From an uncultured Bacteroidota bacterium (GTDB lineage: Bacteria > Bacteroidota > Bacteroidia > Chitinophagales > Chitinophagaceae), in assembly GCA_903824665.1 (NCBI GenBank), contig CAIJXT010000004.1:1-64000 (forward strand): a stretch of DNA of 64,000 nt, written 5' to 3'. How positions within the stretch are numbered: the stretch's first letter is position 1; every line of letters starts with the position of its first letter. Positions 62,292 to 64,000 of this stretch are shown in pieces. Under the pieces are notes generated by a model. The model searched no databases, had not been told where the DNA came from, and saw only the letters and a list, made by a program, of their open reading frames with translations. The position numbers were made by a program, and so were the translations under genes.

Positions 62292-62678
62292 TTGAAATTG
62301 AATTTCAGGCTTTTCATATTATTTCTCCTTTACATTGCGCTTGAAGCAAGTATTGGAACTATACCTGATTTTTCTTTTACATCTACATACAGTAATCCGG
62401 CAAACAAAACAGTTTCGGTCAAACTGCATGAAAATGTAGATGAGCTTAAGTTCACAACAGCTTTTCCTACTCGTTCAGACAAGCCTTTGTTCGACGAAGA
62501 CGATGAACAGGATGATTCAGTCGAAACACAGAAAAATTGTGTCACTCAGAAGATCTCCTTACGCCATTTTGCTTCTGTTTTCAGAATAGAGAACAAGTAT
62601 TATTTAGCTCATTTTGCCCGGTCCATTAAAGGGCTCCTTCCAGGGATCAATATTCTTTTCCAGTCTTTCCTGATTTAG
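62292..62678 (+). CDS. Small exported protein ahead of RND efflux genes
   Basis: 128 residues from TTG 62292; there is no in-frame ATG. Signal-like N-terminus (KLNFRLFILFLLYIALEAS), an acidic stretch FDEDDEQDDSVE, and a hydrophobic C-terminus. Not recognised. It lies about 265 bases before the membrane-fusion protein gene and after a consensus promoter, so it may lead that operon. Confidence 0.5.
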   Translation: MKLNFRLFILFLLYIALEASIGTIPDFSFTSTYSNPANKTVSVKLHENVDELKFTTAFPTRSDKPLFDEDDEQDDSVETQKNCVTQKISLRHFASVFRIENKYYLAHFARSIKGLLPGINILFQSFLI

Positions 62679-62942
62679 AATTGTCTTTTTGGGGCATTAA
62701 TTCAAATAGAGTCGGACTCCGGCTGCTTCCCCATTTCTGCAAACCTGCAATTTCGCTGATATCAGCCGCTCTGGTTGATGCATTGAAAGATCAACTGCAT
62801 TTCAGCTGATATGATCTGAATACCGGTACGTATTCAGGCACGTTACGTGCAGGCTATTAATGTACTCCCGAAAACTAATACCAGGCACTCCGTTCTGGAT
62901 CAGGCAATTTTTTCACAAAGCATATTTACTAAACAAGATATT

Positions 62943-64000
62943 ATGAGCAGAATACTAATCCTTATTAGTCTGTTGGCGCTGCTGTTTTGCGGCAGCTGTA
63001 ATTCTCACAAAAAGGAACCGGAGGTTCAAGCAAGGCTTCTCGTTACCAGTCCGCTGAAAATGGATACTTCCGTTGTTACACAATACGTTTGTCAGATACG
63101 CTCTATGCGCCATATCGAATTAAGGGCATTGGAAAGAGGCTACCTCGAGCGGATTTTCGTTGATGAGGGACAATTGGTAAAGGAAGGGCAATTGCTATTT
63201 CAGATCATGCCCAAACTGTATGAAGCAGAAGTCAGTAAAGCACAGGCGGAAGTTAAGTTTGCCGACATCGAATACCAGAACACAAAGTCGCTTGCAGACA
63301 GAAATGTTGTTGCGCCCAATGAACTTGCAATGGCAAAGGCGAAACTAGACAAGGCAAACGCAGAGTTGATGCTGGCACGTATTCACTTGCAGTTTACTCA
63401 GATCAGAGCACCTTTCGATGGCATTATTGACCGTTTTCGGGTGCGACCGGGAAGTATGATCGGAGAAGGCGACCTACTGACCACGCTCTCAGACAATTCC
63501 AAAATGTGGGTCTATTTTAATGTGCCTGAAGCGGAGTACCTCGACTACAAAGCACATGCCCAAAACGATACGCTGTTGAAGGTGAACCTGACCATGGCTA
63601 ATCATCAGTTATTCAGGCATTCTGGGGTAGTAGAGACTATAGAGGCAGACTTTGACAACGAAACCGGAAATATCTCTTTCAGGGCTATTTTCCCTAATCC
63701 TGAGGGTCTGTTGAGACATGGCGAAACCGGTGATATCCTTGTAAATACGCCACTCAGGAATGCACTGATTATACCTCAGAAGGCCACTTTTGAAGTACTC
63801 GATAAACGCTATGTGTATGTGGTAGGTGCAGATTACAGAGTTAGGGCAAAAGAAATTACGATCAGTGCCGATATGGAGGATCTCTATGCAGTTACCGCCG
63901 GGCTTACTGAGCACGATAAAATTTTGCTCGAAGGCCTCAGAAAAGTGAAAGAAAACGATAAGATCACGTTCGACTATGTGGCACCTAGATCAGTGATCTA
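62943..64000 (+). CDS. RND efflux periplasmic adaptor (membrane fusion) subunit, partial
   Basis: Open from ATG 62943 to the right edge (352 codons plus two bases), so the end is missing. Lipobox LLFCGSC. HlyD/AcrA family layout: ALERGYLERIFVDEGQLVKEGQLLFQI (lipoyl half), a helical hairpin, LQFTQIRAPFDGIIDRFRVRPGS (second lipoyl half), then beta-barrel with NPEGLLRHGETGDILV and IPQKATFEV. It links an inner-membrane RND pump to an outer-membrane channel. The pump and channel genes are expected just beyond the window. Confidence 0.92.
   Translation, partial: MSRILILISLLALLFCGSCNSHKKEPEVQARLLVTSPLKMDTSVVTQYVCQIRSMRHIELRALERGYLERIFVDEGQLVKEGQLLFQIMPKLYEAEVSKAQAEVKFADIEYQNTKSLADRNVVAPNELAMAKAKLDKANAELMLARIHLQFTQIRAPFDGIIDRFRVRPGSMIGEGDLLTTLSDNSKMWVYFNVPEAEYLDYKAHAQNDTLLKVNLTMANHQLFRHSGVVETIEADFDNETGNISFRAIFPNPEGLLRHGETGDILVNTPLRNALIIPQKATFEVLDKRYVYVVGADYRVRAKEITISADMEDLYAVTAGLTEHDKILLEGLRKVKENDKITFDYVAPRSVI

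Overview
The window reads as chromosome of a Bacteroidota bacterium, most like the Chitinophagaceae. Four secreted proteins end in type IX secretion (T9SS) sorting domains, lipoproteins are abundant, promoters match the Bacteroidota -7 consensus TAnnTTTG, and the families XAC2610-like, DUF4190-like, DUF6029, DUF5916 and the MbnP/MbnH pair are typical of the phylum. All gene calls come from reading translations, motifs and spacing; no database search was run.

Layout. 1-1815: right end of an integrated element, with a small ORF and a large serine recombinase that ends inside an antisense tRNA-Lys gene. 1.9-9.4 kb: accessory-looking stretch with a truncated-hemoglobin-like lipoprotein, a VOC protein, a class C beta-lactamase-fold lipoprotein, two AT-rich lipoprotein genes, a duplicated hairpin element, tRNA-Leu and tRNA-Gly, simple-sequence repeats, and ccmB without its usual partners. 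9.4-18.6 kb: housekeeping genes (parE, LutA-like Fe-S protein, prs, rplY, rplS) with a glycosyltransferase, a TauE/SafE transporter and a VOC protein. 18.7-30.3 kb: SRAP protein, T9SS subtilase, DUF4190-like protein, T9SS thioredoxin-like protein, and a 2356-residue T9SS protein made of 28 Ig-like units.

30.8-37.7 kb: GluQ-like synthetase, DoxX and HxlR around a palindromic operator, a phosphoesterase, pyruvate kinase, and leuS with an AT-rich internal segment. 38.4-41.2 kb: an MbnP/MbnH-like operon (metal-binding protein plus diheme MauG-type enzyme) with two unrecognised partner genes. 41.3-48.7 kb: Mpl-type Mur ligase, an exonuclease, a dolichol-phosphate-mannose-synthase-like glycosyltransferase, cysteine desulfurase, pdhB, a biotin carrier and a TlpA-like protein. 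48.8-57.2 kb: DUF6029 and DUF5916 proteins, a T9SS serine hydrolase with a divergent AraC regulator, kdtA and ruvX. 57.4-64 kb: a divergent trypsin-fold candidate without signal peptide, a near-leaderless lipoprotein facing a LuxE-like acyltransferase, a TPR/class III cyclase with a one-heptad tandem duplication, and the start of an RND efflux operon that runs off the right edge.

Best leads: the MbnP/MbnH operon with its His-rich partner, the recombinase ORF fused through the tRNA-Lys terminator, the intracellular trypsin-like protein, the giant Ig-repeat protein, and the exact heptad duplication in the cyclase signalling helix.
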